Origin: Stercorarius parasiticus
Taxonomy: Eukaryota; Chordata; Aves; Charadriiformes; Stercorariidae
DNA: 64,000 nucleotides
Assembly: GCA_013396915.1 (NCBI GenBank)
Contig: VWZL01000274.1
Coordinates: 275,051-339,050, forward strand
Direction: 5' to 3'
Shown here: piece after piece, positions 24,251 through 37,234 of the stretch
Layout of the letters: each line of letters opens with the position of its first letter
Numbering within the stretch: position 1 is the first letter of the stretch
Translations under genes and position numbers: made by a program
Notes under the pieces: model-generated
What the model saw: only the letters and a program-made list of their open reading frames with translations
Told to the model about the DNA's origin: nothing
Databases searched by the model: none

Positions 24251-25870
24251 CAAGTGCTTCAGCACTAGGTCCGTCATTAGGCAGCAAGACCCTCTGTGCT
24301 AATGATACTTTACTAACTCAGGCATGAGGACTGCACAGTGCAATACTTCTGAATAAAAGCCTGATCGGCAAAACCTGCAGCAGAGGAGCAATGCAAGAGG
24401 AAAAAAACAGGGCTGGACGTAACATGCTTTGATTTCAGCATGAGTCAGGCCAAGATCCAGCTCTAGAAAATATCACACAATATTATTTTGAGCAAAGGTT
24501 GTTAATGAGACCACATGTAAATTGGGGAGGGCAGAGTGAGTGTACAAGAAAGCAGACCTAGGGCTGCATAGGCTTAACATGCTTTTCAGATTATTCTCCA
24601 TTAGCCAGAGAATTACTGCTCTCCTCACTACACAAATGGAGCACTGAAATACAAAATAAAAGCTCTTGTCTGTCCAATCAGCGTCTGGGTCACAAGTGTT
24701 TCGGTGTGGGCGGGTAGCTGTGAAATATTTCTAGGTATTATTGCCAAGAAGATTTTGAAATCTCACCGGAAACCAAAAATTTTACTAAGGATAAACAAAA
24801 TAAAGAAGAGGGTCGAAAGACGCCCAAATGAAAACTCTTAACAACAGAACATCGGTAACTTAAATGAGAGAGGAGGCAGGACTTTTTGGTGCAGGAACAT
24901 TTTAAAGATACTCAGCACTTGTGAACGTGCTTGGCAGATTTGTTTGTTCGTAGTAATAAACTTGGGATGAGATCGAATATGTAGGAGGTGAAGGTAAATG
25001 CAGATACCAAATAGGAGTGCTGAAACAGTGATAAAAGCTTGTAAAAGCCAGGTGTGGGGACCAGCATGCTGCTTTCTGAGGACACAAAGAACATAAGACT
25101 TGTTGACAACTTTCTCTGGCAGTGACTTTTCGCTTGCACATCTACTGCAGCACCTGAGCCTGGGAGCCAGACGGGAAAAACAGGGTTAAATGAGATATAA
25201 AGATGAAGCAATAAATCAAAATGCTCATAGCTTGAGTGCAACCGGTGATGTTCTATCTAGAAAAAACTGCAGGCAAGGTGTGGGTAATGACCAAAATTGT
25301 TTTCTGAAACTTGTGGTACAGTGAGGTGCCGTTATTGCACACTCCCTGCTGGTGGAGACAGTACTTTGAGGGCCCTAGTGCCTGTTCTAATGTGAGAAAT
25401 GTCAGTTTTGAAACACCTTATTTCTTTTGCAATATCCACTTACGTTTGAGTGGAGGCTGCTCAGCTTTCTTGGTAGTATCAGAAAGTGAATTAACTGTTT
25501 ATGAAACACTCACCGATTAGCCCCTTACCAGAAAAGTTTTTGGCTTGTTTCTGTATGGGGCAAAACACATTTACTCAGTAGTACCAAAATATTTCAAGAA
25601 AATTTTCACAGAATTGGCCACTTCTAAAAATCACTCGCAACAAAGCCAATAATTTTTGGCATTTTCAAAACAAACAGTAATTGGAAAGAGATATTCATCT
25701 TGGAAAAGCCTGATTTCATTAAAAAATAATTGAAAGTATGCTTTAAAACTGGTTTTAAATTTTTTTCCATTTGTCAAAAATTTTGACCCCATTTCGTTAA
25801 AGATCAGGCCAAACCCAGCTATTCACCACCACCAGGAAATGTAAAGCATGCAAACCTCTAAAACCTCAAA
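24250..25870. other. noncoding stretch, no gene seen
   Basis: No gene recognised. The part from about 25590 to 25810 is AT-rich, with repeated TTTTCA/AAAATTTT words that resemble old amniote AT-rich repeats. I could not assign a family. Confidence 0.45.
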
Positions 25871-25880
25871 TGAAAAACCA

Positions 25881-26590
25881 GCAACCCGCAACACCCTCCC
25901 ACGTCATTGTTGCTCCCACAAACGCTGAAAAGCTGTGCTACCCTGCAACACGAGGAACCGTTCCAATGTCTACGGGCAAAATTTCTCCCCAGGTCGTCTC
26001 CGCTGTTTTGCTGGTTGCCACCTTCCAGCCCAGGGCTGCACTTCTGGTGATGAATTTTTCACATGTCAGGGGACACAAGTCAGTGAGTCCCACTTTCAAG
26101 CCTGAAAGTGTGTTGGATATACGAGAAAACCATCTCCCTTCATTGAACAAAACAGAGCTTTCTATAGTGTTCCTTAGGAGAAAAACCTTAGGACTTACAT
26201 GGTCACAAGGAGCCCTGCAAAAGCAGCTGTTACTTGCAGTCCTGGGGGACACAACGGTTGTCTTTTATACCATATATGTTCTTGCTGAGGTTTTTACACC
26301 TGTGTATTAGATAACCGACTTAGACATTGTCATTCAAAGAAAGCCCCTACTTGAGACAAAAGATTTAAAGCCCCCAGAAGGGTTGTCAGGCAGCTCAGAG
26401 CACCAATGTATTCCCCTGGCTTTCTTTCTCCTTTCCTGTTCTTTGTGTGCATTTACCAGCCTTTCTGTGGCGCCCACGTGGCTGTGCAGTGATGTACATC
26501 GCAGCGGGAGAAATGAGAGGCGATGGAGCGGGAGGAGCGAGAGCCAGGGGTGACCCCCGAGGATAAAGGCAGCCTCACTGCTTCTGCGGC
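25881..26590. promoter_or_regulatory. two short CpG-dense patches
   Basis: About nine CpG fall within 25881-26005 and about nine within 26469-26590, well above the surrounding DNA. A 146-codon forward frame (25870-26310) covers the first patch and a 101-codon reverse frame (26334-26639) covers the second. Neither translation is recognised. The patches are shorter than a classical CpG island. They could be a weak promoter, an exon, a young repeat, or a recombination-driven GC effect. Confidence 0.25.
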
Positions 26591-26639
26591 AGAGCCACAT
26601 GGGATGATCTAATACAGCTTCAACATGTGCAATATGCAT

Positions 26640-29600
26640 TGTCTGTATTTTAAGTGTGCTTTATTTAGGTCCGGGTAGCCAGAGTAGGGAAATGAGTTTC
26701 GACAAACAATAGGAAAACATAGACATCTAAAAACAGATTATTTCCTGCTCCTGGGTTGTGCTGTGCCACTTCATGTTCCAGCAAAAGCTGAGGATTTTCA
26801 CGTGAAGGCCTGCGACCCACCTGCCTTTCCTTTGACACCACTGCATTTTGGTGACCCTTCAGTCTTCAGAAATGAATCCAAGCACCACTGCTCATGCTTG
26901 GGTGTGCAGCTTCCCTGATGCGGCTGGGAGCCCACGTTACTTTGCACCCTGAGGCATGTGGTCCACCCATGTGTCTCAGCCCATGAAGGAGAGGAGTGGC
27001 ATGAAGCATTCCAGCTGCTGCTCCCATGTGGCTTCATGGCACCTTTCCAGATCAGCAATGGTCTTACTTTTGGCCCATTAATTCACCCTTTTATCATCTA
27101 TGAAAAATTTCCTGTGGAATATTAATTGATTAACATTTTTGTGTGAGTGTGTGTGTGGACTTTTTCTGTGAAAAAAAAACCCCAAAACAGAAATAGCGCT
27201 CCAATCAGCACCTCCACAATTAAGAAGCTTAGGTCCTTCCTTAAACTGCAAACCCCAGTGCAAGCTGAGCTACTGAGTCGCTCCCATGGCTTCAGTAAAA
27301 AATCTACATTTTTTTAGCATTTAGAGCAAAGATGCTCTGCTCAGAACCTAGTGAGCGCACAGCAAGGATGGGCTTGGCAGGGAGAGTAGGGAGTGTGGGG
27401 AGAAAGGAGCACAAGGTGAGGTAGAACTTTGGCGGACTCAGTTGGCTTAAGTCAGATCTTTAACCTCAGTTTCTGTCTTTCCCTGTGTGAAGGGAGAGCT
27501 GGTCCTGGAATGCTGCACTTGGCTGCCTTCTCCCATCTTCTGCAGTCAACCCCTTGAGAACTTTTATTAAGGAGATTTAGGAAACTCAAGGTTTTATCCC
27601 AAAAAAACAAAAGAGCAGCAGCGCAGTTCTAGAGTGCAAGTCATTTTGGATAAGTCAGCCCATGACTTTGTAATACAAAGAACATGAAAAGCCTCTGAGA
27701 ACGAATCCTTGCTATAATAAAGCTTTCTTCAGGCAGTGCTTTGGCACAGAGTTTATCTGTTTGCTATACTGCACCATTTTGGTCTGAAAGAAGTCCAGTA
27801 ATTGCATTGAGTGTGCTTTTCTCTGCGGGTAATGAAGCCGCCTGAATATTTTCCACCACTTGAAAGTGGCCAAAGCGAGTACACGAGCATTTGTGTTGCA
27901 AAACAGTTCTGTGCTGTTACTAATCCCACCAAAAAGGCAAGGGGAGATTTACAGAGAAATGTTTCTTGGCTGGTGCAGGCCTGCTTGTGCCTGCTTCTCA
28001 TTTCTGAGTAAGTCAAAGGAAGGATCACTTGCCTTTTACTTGTGCCAGAGTCTACTGAAATCCAACAATCCTGCATCTCATAGGGAGCCAGGAGCCCAGT
28101 GTTCAAGCCTGGGGGGCTGAGAGAGGAAAATCCACGCAGAACACTCCCCCCAAGTGAACCAGGGAGAAGGCTACTGTAGAAAGATTTCATGACTCGCCGG
28201 TTTACTCTTCTCTTGCTGTCTGCCAGTGATAGGACTGGATCTGCTTGGTTTCTGCTCAGTAGCTCTGATACGAATTTTCTATATATTCAGCAGGGCTCAT
28301 GTTAGAGCTATCACATGTGCTCAACAGACCTGTATATGAGCATTGGAAAATTCTGGAGAAGCCTGGGGATTTTTAATCCAAGAAAATGGCAAACTTGGAA
28401 CATTCATATCTTGAATTTGTGTCTGGGAGTCAAAATAGTTCCCTGTCCTCTACTTGTGTCTCTATACCTTCTCTAGACATAGAAAATTCATCTTCAGAGG
28501 TGTTAACTGTGAACTTTGGATTCCTCTGGACCGGATTAGGTCTGCCAGGCACATTGGTTGGGTCACAATCTAAACATGTCCACAAATCTCTCTCTGGGTG
28601 TATTTGATTACTTGTTGCTATCATTTGTCAAGTTTCACGTCTGAAATATAAGCACCACTGCCTGAAACCCTATAGGTGGAAAAGTTGTCTGTTCTCATAC
28701 ATAAGGCAAGTGCGGGAACTTTACCACTGCAGGGAGACATTCACCTCTAGGAAGTTTAGTCGGTCTCTCTAGCTCCACATATGCACTCAGAGAAATAGGT
28801 GCTGCAGGACAAGGAGCTCTGCTTTATTGCTTTGCAGTAAGGAATATTTCCATGGCCACAAAAGCTTTACTTGATCGGTTTGCCTTACTATTGCTCAGTC
28901 TGCTGGGAATATCTCAAATGGCTGAGCAGACAGCCCTTCATCAGCAGGGTACCACGTAGATAGAAGGGGCTCTTTGGAGCTGCTGCAGAGTAAATCCTTG
29001 AGCCTCAGCTAAGTACCCCGGCGAGAAATACAAAGTGAGGAAAGTTTTGGATTTAAGTCCAGGAGCAGGGATCCTTTGCACAACGTTGAGACAGGTCTTG
29101 AGTAACCAGAGGGCTGTAGGAATGTGCTGCTTAGAAAGATATGTGATGGACCATGGTAGAGGGCACCTGCCTCTTAGACTTTTGTACCAGGGACTAAGTC
29201 AATGGACTCTGGTCAGTGCTGCCACAAGGAAAGAGGCTCATGGCTTTTTTCCTATAAGCACTGGATGCTTCTGACCCTTCACCCCCTATCAAAGCTCAGT
29301 GTTTGTTAACAGGCAAGTGCTGCTTATTAAAGGCACCCAGAGTAGCTATGTAATGAGCACAAAATGCCGCAGCAGGGGGCCCATCACTGGTGGTTATTAG
29401 CTTGAGGAGGGACCTTACCCCATCTCCTTCTTCTGTTTAATCCCAGTCCTCGCTGCCAACAACTCCTTACATATGACAAGAGCTTTGTGGTTGCCAAGGA
29501 GAGCCCACCCCCACAGAGAGGAGGAGAACGTGTGGAGAAGTAGCGAAGACCATTATCATCATTTATACAGCAATGGGAGACTGGCAGCCAAGTGCTGTTG

Positions 29601-29690
29601 GCAGTAAAGCTTTCAGCTGCTCTGGGAAGATTGAGAGTGTTCTCATAATGATTCCCAGACATCTGTTTCACAGCAATTTCTCGGACTCAT
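26640..29690. other. noncoding stretch, no gene seen
   Basis: No gene recognised. A short GT-rich microsatellite (27141-27157) is followed by a run of nine A at 27171-27179. Opposed open frames at 27753-28190 are unconvincing. A phrase at 28075-28115 vaguely recalls a MIR head but is too short to call. Confidence 0.45.
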
Positions 29691-31130
29691 TCCCTCCTTG
29701 GATTGCTTTCCCCCTCTGTTTTATGCCCTTCTGAAGGGCAGGGGCTATCAGAGTGGGCAGGAGGTGGAGTCCCAGAAAGAGGGGTGTGGGGGGGCCACTG
29801 TGCCCCAGGCACACAGTCTCTGGTGGAACTAGGGAAGGCACTGACCCCCTGGCCTGTCTCCAGCCCTCCTGCTGGGCCCTGGAGTCATGCATCCATCCTC
29901 ACCTTGGCTTTTCCAGCTGTCTACCAGGGGCGGCTGCCTGTCTCCTGGGCTCTTCACGCCCCAGGCAGTGCAGGCAGGAGAGGCAGCAGAGATGCTGCCC
30001 TGCCATGGAGGAGACCTGATGCTTTCACTGTGAGCTGCCCTTTCGTCAGGAAACCCTTGCTCCCCCTTTACCCATTGCAGCAGGGGTGTTGTGGCTCTCT
30101 GGGAATGACACAGCAGCCCATAGCTATGGAGAGCAGGGATGGGACACAATCCACAGCCACAGCCATCTTCCCCTACTGGCTTTTTGTTTTTAAGGAACTG
30201 GGGCAAAGTTGAGAAGACTCCCTCCGCCTCCTCCCATGAATCTACCGCTGGGAAACAAACACAGGCATCTCCGTCCAAAAATGTGCAGCTCAGGCTCATC
30301 TCTAGCTGAGACAGGAGTGACGTGAGATTCCCCAAGCTGCAGCAGGCTGGACAGAGCAGATGGATTCAAATTTTAGTGAAGACAAAGAGAAAGGGGAGGT
30401 GTAGAGCCCCCAGCACACAATGGAAAGGGCTCTGGAGGAAACTTCGTGGCTAAGGACTCTAAGCAGATTTTTTTGGCTGATGCATAATTGCTTAAATGCA
30501 GCTTGGCTGAAAGGGAAGATATACTAGGGATTTTTGCTTTCTGTTAGCCACCTGGAAAGTGACATTAAGTCCTTTGTCTCTCGTATTCCTGGGTGGGGAT
30601 GCATATCCAGAAATTTCTCTGTGATAAGCACACAAGTCGAGGTGTACAAACCCTACTTCCCAGTCACATGGCAATGGACTTGTGTGACACGAGTGCAGTT
30701 GCTCTGGCTTTTTGCCAACACCACCACCAGCAGAATTTGACCCACTGTCACCTTTCCACTATAACGCGTTAAGTGGCTGCTGATGCTTCAGCCAGGACAA
30801 GAGCCCTGGGGACCGCCTGCCTGTAGCGCAGGGCAGCCTGCAGCACGGCCGGCTGGATACAGCTCCCACCAACATGCCGGGAGGGGACCCCAGAGCATCC
30901 TGGAGGGAATGCTGCCTTGTGGGTGGCTCTGTGCCCCTCTCAGCCCCTGACCTTGCAGCCAGGGCTACCAGCCCATAGCCAGCCAGCACCAGGTGGAAGG
31001 ATGTTCATGGGAACCAGCCTGAGGCCACCGGCTGCTTTGGTAGACAATGGCAGCCCCCCTTTTAGGAGTAGGGACAGGGCAGCCAGGATCAGGGGTCACA
31101 GAGAGCTCTGCCTCTGTCTGATCTGACAGC
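29690..31130. other. GC-rich noncoding patch with mirrored open frames
   Basis: A 169-codon plus frame (29703-30212) and a 168-codon minus frame (29829-30335) face each other, and further short frames follow to 31.1 kb. The translations are rich in P, G, S and W without domains. CpG density rises modestly at 30764-30880 (about seven CpG). I see composition effects rather than a gene, though an unspliced noncoding RNA cannot be excluded. Confidence 0.45.
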
Positions 31131-34100
31131 CAGATGTTCTTGACTGGGGATGGCAGTGGGGTGATTGCCAAAAGCTCTGTCGGGGAGGGGATGCCATTTG
31201 GGAAATATTCTTCCTTCCAGCTGACATATTTGGGCTGGCAGTCAAGAATGTCAGTTGTCCCTAGGGCTCTTTTTAGCAGCTACTGTGGCCAAGAGAGGTG
31301 TGAAGACAGAGATGTGTAGTCTCAATAGATCAGAGACCCAGTCAGCTCCAATTAGACCAGCCAGATGACATCAGAGATAATGTAAAATAATATAAGACCT
31401 ATCAGCATATCAGCTCTGTGAGAGGGGACATGCAGTATTGGCAGGGAGAGCAGGCTGGAAGATCCTGTGGGTCGTTTTGATCACAAGTTTTTATGGGCCA
31501 AAGCCCATGGAAAGAAATTAGTCTTTCCTTTAAGTTCTCTGATGTTTGGGGCATGTAATACAAAAAAAATGGAATCCCCCTTCAGCCAGCCGCTTCCTAA
31601 TCTTAAATTGTTCCTGCTGCAATTGCTCTGCCTGTATACTGGAAAGATAGACTGCTACAGGGCTCTGCAAATATACAGACCATCTTTGAGTCTCTTAGGG
31701 AGTCTTTTGCTCTATAAAAAAAACAATTAAAAAAATAATGAAGATCTTGATTTATCTAGTGCAGAATCTCAGCCGTGAAAAGAGAGGTCTTGACTTCCCC
31801 TTCAGTGAGGTTCAGGATATTATTGTTATCTACAGATTTGTCCACTCCTTTTTAAATACTGCCAAATATTGTATCTCAATGTCTACTCAGTTTTAGAGAG
31901 TATGAACAAGACAGCACTGTAGAAGAGAGTTCATGTAGTGCTGCTCCTCGTTTTCTGACAATAGCTAGCAGGCACCAGTGCTTTTGGGAAAGATATCCTC
32001 CAAAGCAGGAGATAATGAAATTACCTGCTTTCAAGAAGGTCTTCTTACATAATAATAATAACAACCCTTTAAAACAAATTTTTCATTCATTATTTACACT
32101 TTGGATATGCTTGTTATCTATAGAGAAAACTATTCCTTTTAGGATCTTGCCAATTTTCTTTTTTTTTTGGTCTAACAATATTATGGGAAATTAGTTTTGT
32201 AGCTTGATCACACATTGGCTAGAAAAGTGTTTCCTCTGATCCATTTTGAATTTGCCCTTTTTTATTTCTTTACTTTTGTTTTGTGGCTTAGCCTCTTATT
32301 CAAAAGCCTTTCAAAATCCTTTCACACACATCTGCTCACCCCTAGGGACCTGCAGGACAAGAGGACAGGAACTGTGAAACCCATCTTCATGAAGCGCACT
32401 ATGAAACTTCACAAGTGAAAGACCAGGTAGGAACTGAGTTACAGCATGAAAAGTGCCAGCTGACAGGGAAACAAGCTGTTCTATACTCATTGCCCTGGAA
32501 AGCTGGACATTTTAGTTAACGTGAAAGGAATTAAAACCAGCGACTGAAAGAACTCAGGGTAACAAAACCATCCCAAGAGAGGGCAGGTAGCTGGATTTTT
32601 TTTGATAAAACATTGTACAGCTTAAATAACACCAACTTAACCTAAAACACCAATACAAAATTAATCTAGATTTGTAATATAATCAAAAAGCTGATATGAA
32701 TCAGAACAAGAGCTAAAAACAAACTCTGACACTACTGAAAACAAGTTTCTGTTTAAATTGACATGTTTTCACAACCCCTCCATCACTCCCTTCTTCCTTA
32801 CCTCCCTGCTTTCTTTGAACAAACCAGAAATTTTTCTGCTAGGAGATTTCCAGCCAGCTCAAGATATTCTCTAGAGAAGGAAAACCTTCTAGTGACGGCC
32901 ATCTTCATTCACAAACAAGAGCCTGGTAGCCTGTCCTCATGTATATCTACTGTCCCTGGCTCCTGAAGTGGGACAATATTCCCTGATTTGAGCAGAGTTC
33001 CTGGATCATTTCTGCCCTGGGAAACAATCAGAGCATGGAAGCGATTACTGTGGTATGAAATAACATGGAGATAACATGTCACGGGGTTATTCAGGCAGTT
33101 GAAAGTCTGCCCTGCATGGGTTTGGCAGCCTCTCTGTCCCCATCAACACGAGACAAAGGTCTTACCCACTCTCAGAATCCTTGTACTGATTTAATTTAAA
33201 CCATGCGCACTCTCATTGACATTCAAGTGTCACCCCAGGCTCTGCACCTCCCCTGTAGGTGTTATTCCTAGTCTAAGCAAATTACTCGAGGCCTGGTCTC
33301 TATTATAGTCTTCTGATGATGTTGAAAAGTGTTATTGAAACCCACATTATGATCGTCTCCTACCTTCTCCTCCTATTGCCGCCTCTGACAAGGTGATGCT
33401 CTAGGACCTGCTCCTGAAAACCTGCTGGCAATTCATCAAGAGTCAGGAGACCATAGTCTGTGGACAAATCTTCTCCTTCTCTATTTGTCTGAAAAAGGGC
33501 TTGGTGGCTACATCACCCCAAGCTAGAGATGCCTCACTTGGGTGACAGTCATAGGAAGGCCAACAAAACACTCTTAGGAGGTTACATGTGGCTGCTCTTC
33601 TCAGTAATTCTTTTCCCTTCAGGAATCCAGGTGGAAAGCATGCAGCCCCAAATTCACAGAGCACTGAAATCAGCTCCTTTGTCCCTGTGCCAGACTGCCA
33701 GAGCAAGACTGGAGAGCTGGGACTGACCTGCAAAGATGTGGCAGGGAAATGGACAGCCCCGAAATGAAAATGGATTTCCAGAAAAGGAGCTGATGTCACC
33801 TTGACTTGGTCCATCTCCCTGCCTCCAGGCAGTGCATGGTATTTTTAGATAAAGTAATTTTTGACAAATGTTCCTCTAACCTCTTGAGTCTCTTCGGCAA
33901 AGGAGACTCTGCAATGATGCCAGACAAATCTTTTCTGGTGTGTCAGTAGCCATGCTCCAGAAAGATTTTCCTGATATCTAACTTAACATCCCTTCCCTGC
34001 ATGCTAAGCACATTACGAGCCTATAACTTCCAGCTGCCAATGGGCTCTCACTGACCCATGAGGTGCTGACAGAGGGGCACAAAGAGGCCAGATCAGGGAC

Positions 34101-36240
34101 CCTAATCAGAAATGCTCATTATCGACGCCACCATGAGAGGGTTTTCTCATTGTTGTTGTTTCTGGCACAGAAGGCAGGGCAGGCGGGGGCCACGCAATGC
34201 CCTTGGGCATTGGGAGAGTTCGTACCGATACCAGTGGGAGAGGTACGGGGATCAGGAGTCAGACACAAGCCTTTGTCTCTTACCTGCCCCAGAGGGTCAG
34301 GTTTCCTTCCACTTTGTAAGTATTTATTGTTTCAGATGAAGGATGGTAGGGGGTCACAGGGGAGGGGGAACAGTGAGATAATAAAGGATAATATTGCTTC
34401 CAAAAGTGTGTCTGGTTTTTCCAGCAGTATTAGCTACTCTAATAAAAGATGTTATCTCTCCCTACAAACCTTGACTGGCCTATATCCTTTCATCACGGCT
34501 TTAGCAATGTTACTACTGCAATAAAAATATTTGCAGGCAAATGAGCCTCTGGTTCTTTAGTGATGGGTTGCATCAGCAACTGGAAGGGAAACCTTCACAG
34601 GAGACTGTTCTTCCACAGCCCCTTCAGGCCGCCCTATTCCCAAAGGAAACACTGCTAGTCTGCCGTGCTCTGGATTAGGAAAGCAACAGTGATTTGATGA
34701 TTTTGTTTTTGTTGTTGCACCTCTTGTGTTGGCCTATGAAAGGAAGAGAAAGATGAGGGCCAGAGAGGAGCCAGGCTGTTGCTTTCAGCATTAGCCACAG
34801 CTTCTACCAGCATGGGCTGGTCATGGAGCCACAGCCTAAGCAAATATCTAAGCACATGAGCTGTCAGGGGAGGAATGAATCGGGTTCCACAAAGTATACA
34901 GTAATCCCTTGGGAATGGGAGATCCTCAGTGGTTTGATGCTGAGCACCCTGCAGGATTGCCCTTCCCCTCATTCAGACGTGGCAATGGGACCATTGCAGC
35001 TATAGCTGGTGAAGATGCATTTCTTCCTACAAACTTGTGGCAGCCCAGGCTTGGAGCTCAAGAGACCTCTGATCAGCCTTGGCATATTAGCCATGGTGGG
35101 GATTGTATTGCGTGGTTAAGGGGCAAACAGGAAATTCAGGCCTGAGATTAGAGCTGTTCAAACACATCTGGAGTTTGATAAGAAACAGTTCTGTACTTTC
35201 TACTGACACCAAATCTCCTTCTTGAAATAGTTTAACATTGGAGAAGGGCTTGGGCTGGAATTTGCCCATCTACAGGGCAGGTTTGTATTCACCTCTCCTC
35301 TGAAAAAGGAAGCAATAAGGAAACACAAACAGCACAAACTCAAGCTGAAGTAGACTCTGAACGGCACAAAGGTTCAGACTGAAGCAGCTGCAACCATCGT
35401 TTTCTGAACAATGTGCTAGGGCAAGTGCTGCCAGTGGCAGATCTGTATTGAGTTTTGGCTTAAAAAAATTAACTCAGAGGCTTTTGTTTTTCAAGGGAAT
35501 AGGTTTTCATTCCCCATTCTAGAGCAAACTTGGGACCACAGAGACTGGTGTTTCATTTCTTATAAGAAAGAAAAAGTGCCAAAAATTTAATGAATCGTTG
35601 CTTCTGGGCAGAGAAAGTGCAGTATGACTGGGGGTCAGCACATTTCTGAAAAGAATGCATATTTTCAATTTTGGGATGACCCCAGCACTTTTTTTTAAGC
35701 AGCTGTAGCAGAAAGTCAAGTTATTCACAAAGCTCCTCTTCCTCCTTCTTTGCCTTCGGTTCCCAGCGCTATTCCAATGGGAAGAGCAAATCTCACTCCA
35801 AGAAAAGACAAGAAACAGTTAACCTGTGCTCACCATCCTGGGTGCTTGGAGTCAAAGAGCCAGTCACACACATCAGGTATAAACTGGGAATCAGAGACCC
35901 ATATACCAGATTTGGAGGACAAAATCCTTTCCCACAAGACCATGGTGAGAAGAGTTAAAATCTTAATACAGCTGCTAGTGCTCTGACTTAATAGATGTCC
36001 TTACACAGTCCACTTGAGTCAAAATTTGTTTCCCAGCAGAGATGTTTCACCCCTTGGATATAAGGCCATTGACCAATCTTTCCCAGTCAGGAAGCTCCAG
36101 TCATCTGTTTGCAGCTATCTAATGATAGAGAGGAAGGGCACATTTTAATTAGAACATTTGAACTCGATTTGAACTTCATAAAGACTGGTGAGGTTCAAGA
36201 CTCCGGCTCAGGTGCTGTTCAGTTTACAGAGCAAATGCCA
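31130..36240. other. noncoding stretch, no gene seen
   Basis: Ordinary noncoding DNA with moderate AT content. No repeat family, RNA gene or coding frame was recognised. Short A- and T-rich words occur near 31715-31735 and 32159-32168. Confidence 0.45.
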
Positions 36241-36248
36241 AAAGGAAG

Positions 36249-36275
36249 TGTGAGAGAGAGGGAGAGGGAGAGAAA
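36249..36275 (+). repeat. GA-rich microsatellite
   Basis: An interrupted run of GA and GGGA units (GTGTGAGAGAGAGGGAGAGG and on) forms a short purine-rich simple repeat. Confidence 0.9.
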
Positions 36276-36649
36276 GATCCTAATAAGGACTGTGTAGACA
36301 GGAGCTTGACTCCACTTAAGGCACCCTGGTGGGCCATCATAGCTTTGGGTGACTTATCTCTTCCTGACACATGCTGGAAGCTGCTCACAGGCTAGATTTT
36401 ATTTTTAAAATTGAATCATTGAAATAGATCTAAGTGATTGGTGGGGGCCCGCAAGGGGACTGAAAGATGGAAACAGTTTGCGAATGGGTTTGACCATGGG
36501 GTTGCTCTAAACTTCAGAATAAGTGTTCCTGCAAATACTCCCCAAAGTGTGTTTACAGAATCAGCCTCTCACCTGGAAGGCTTGCTGGAGTCCCTGAACT
36601 TTGACAGTAGCTTTCTAAAACTCTTTGCTGCTGTCAGGCTTTGAAGTGG

Positions 36650-37225
36650 GCGAATTTGTCATGGCAGGCCAAAATGTGGCGACGTAAATGGACTTCACAT
36701 TTTGCTGATGAGATCGCTCTCACAACACTATGCTGATTCACACCCGGCAGACAATTACACAGCTCCTTCCTAATAGCAGCCAGGAGACCTGACAGCAATA
36801 TTCAGACGTAAAAGGTGGTTTTCTTAAAGTTCAGTGGAAGTGAACAGAGCAATTGCAGCGCAAAAAGAGTGTCAGTGCAAGGAAAATCAGGCCTGGAGTT
36901 ATGCAATAGCATTTTGCATTTTGCATTTTGCAAAGTACCATTGGGACTGAGTCATTGCCCTCCCAGTACCGCAGCTTGAACTGAAAAATCCACCTACTTT
37001 CACAGGTCTGTCTGTAACAGCCTATTAAGCTATTTCATTTGTACCCAGAAGGGGAACTTGTTCCACATGCTTGACAGTGGATCAGACTATGGTTTTTCAC
37101 ATAAGGAATTTATTATTTCGGAAACACAATTAGCCAAATAAAGGGCTTCCTAATGAAGTGTCCATTCTCTGTACCATATTGCACTGGAGTCCTGATGCAA
37201 TATTTAAAGGGGAATTTAAGCAGCG
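36650..37225. promoter_or_regulatory. candidate conserved noncoding element or enhancer
   Basis: The stretch is free of recognisable repeats and open frames. It keeps about ten CpG in an AT-rich setting and is dense in words typical of enhancers: GACGTAAATGG, GTTATGCAATAGC (C/EBP- or CREB-like), a triple GCATTTT unit close to POU octamers, ACAATTAGCC, and GATGCAATATTTAAAG. This is an impression from composition and motif density; conservation was not tested. Confidence 0.25.
36909..36933 (+). repeat. three perfect copies of GCATTTT
   Basis: The unit GCATTTT repeats three times from 36909 to 36929 and runs into GCAA. Each junction creates a TTTTGCAT word, close to the POU octamer, inside the candidate regulatory stretch. 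Confidence 0.95.
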
Positions 37226-37234
37226 ACCTGCCTT

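Noticed and set aside
28070..28115. MIR head-like phrase (GGAGCCAGGAGCCCAGTGTT)
   Set aside because: Only one block fits and the following sequence diverges from the MIR order.
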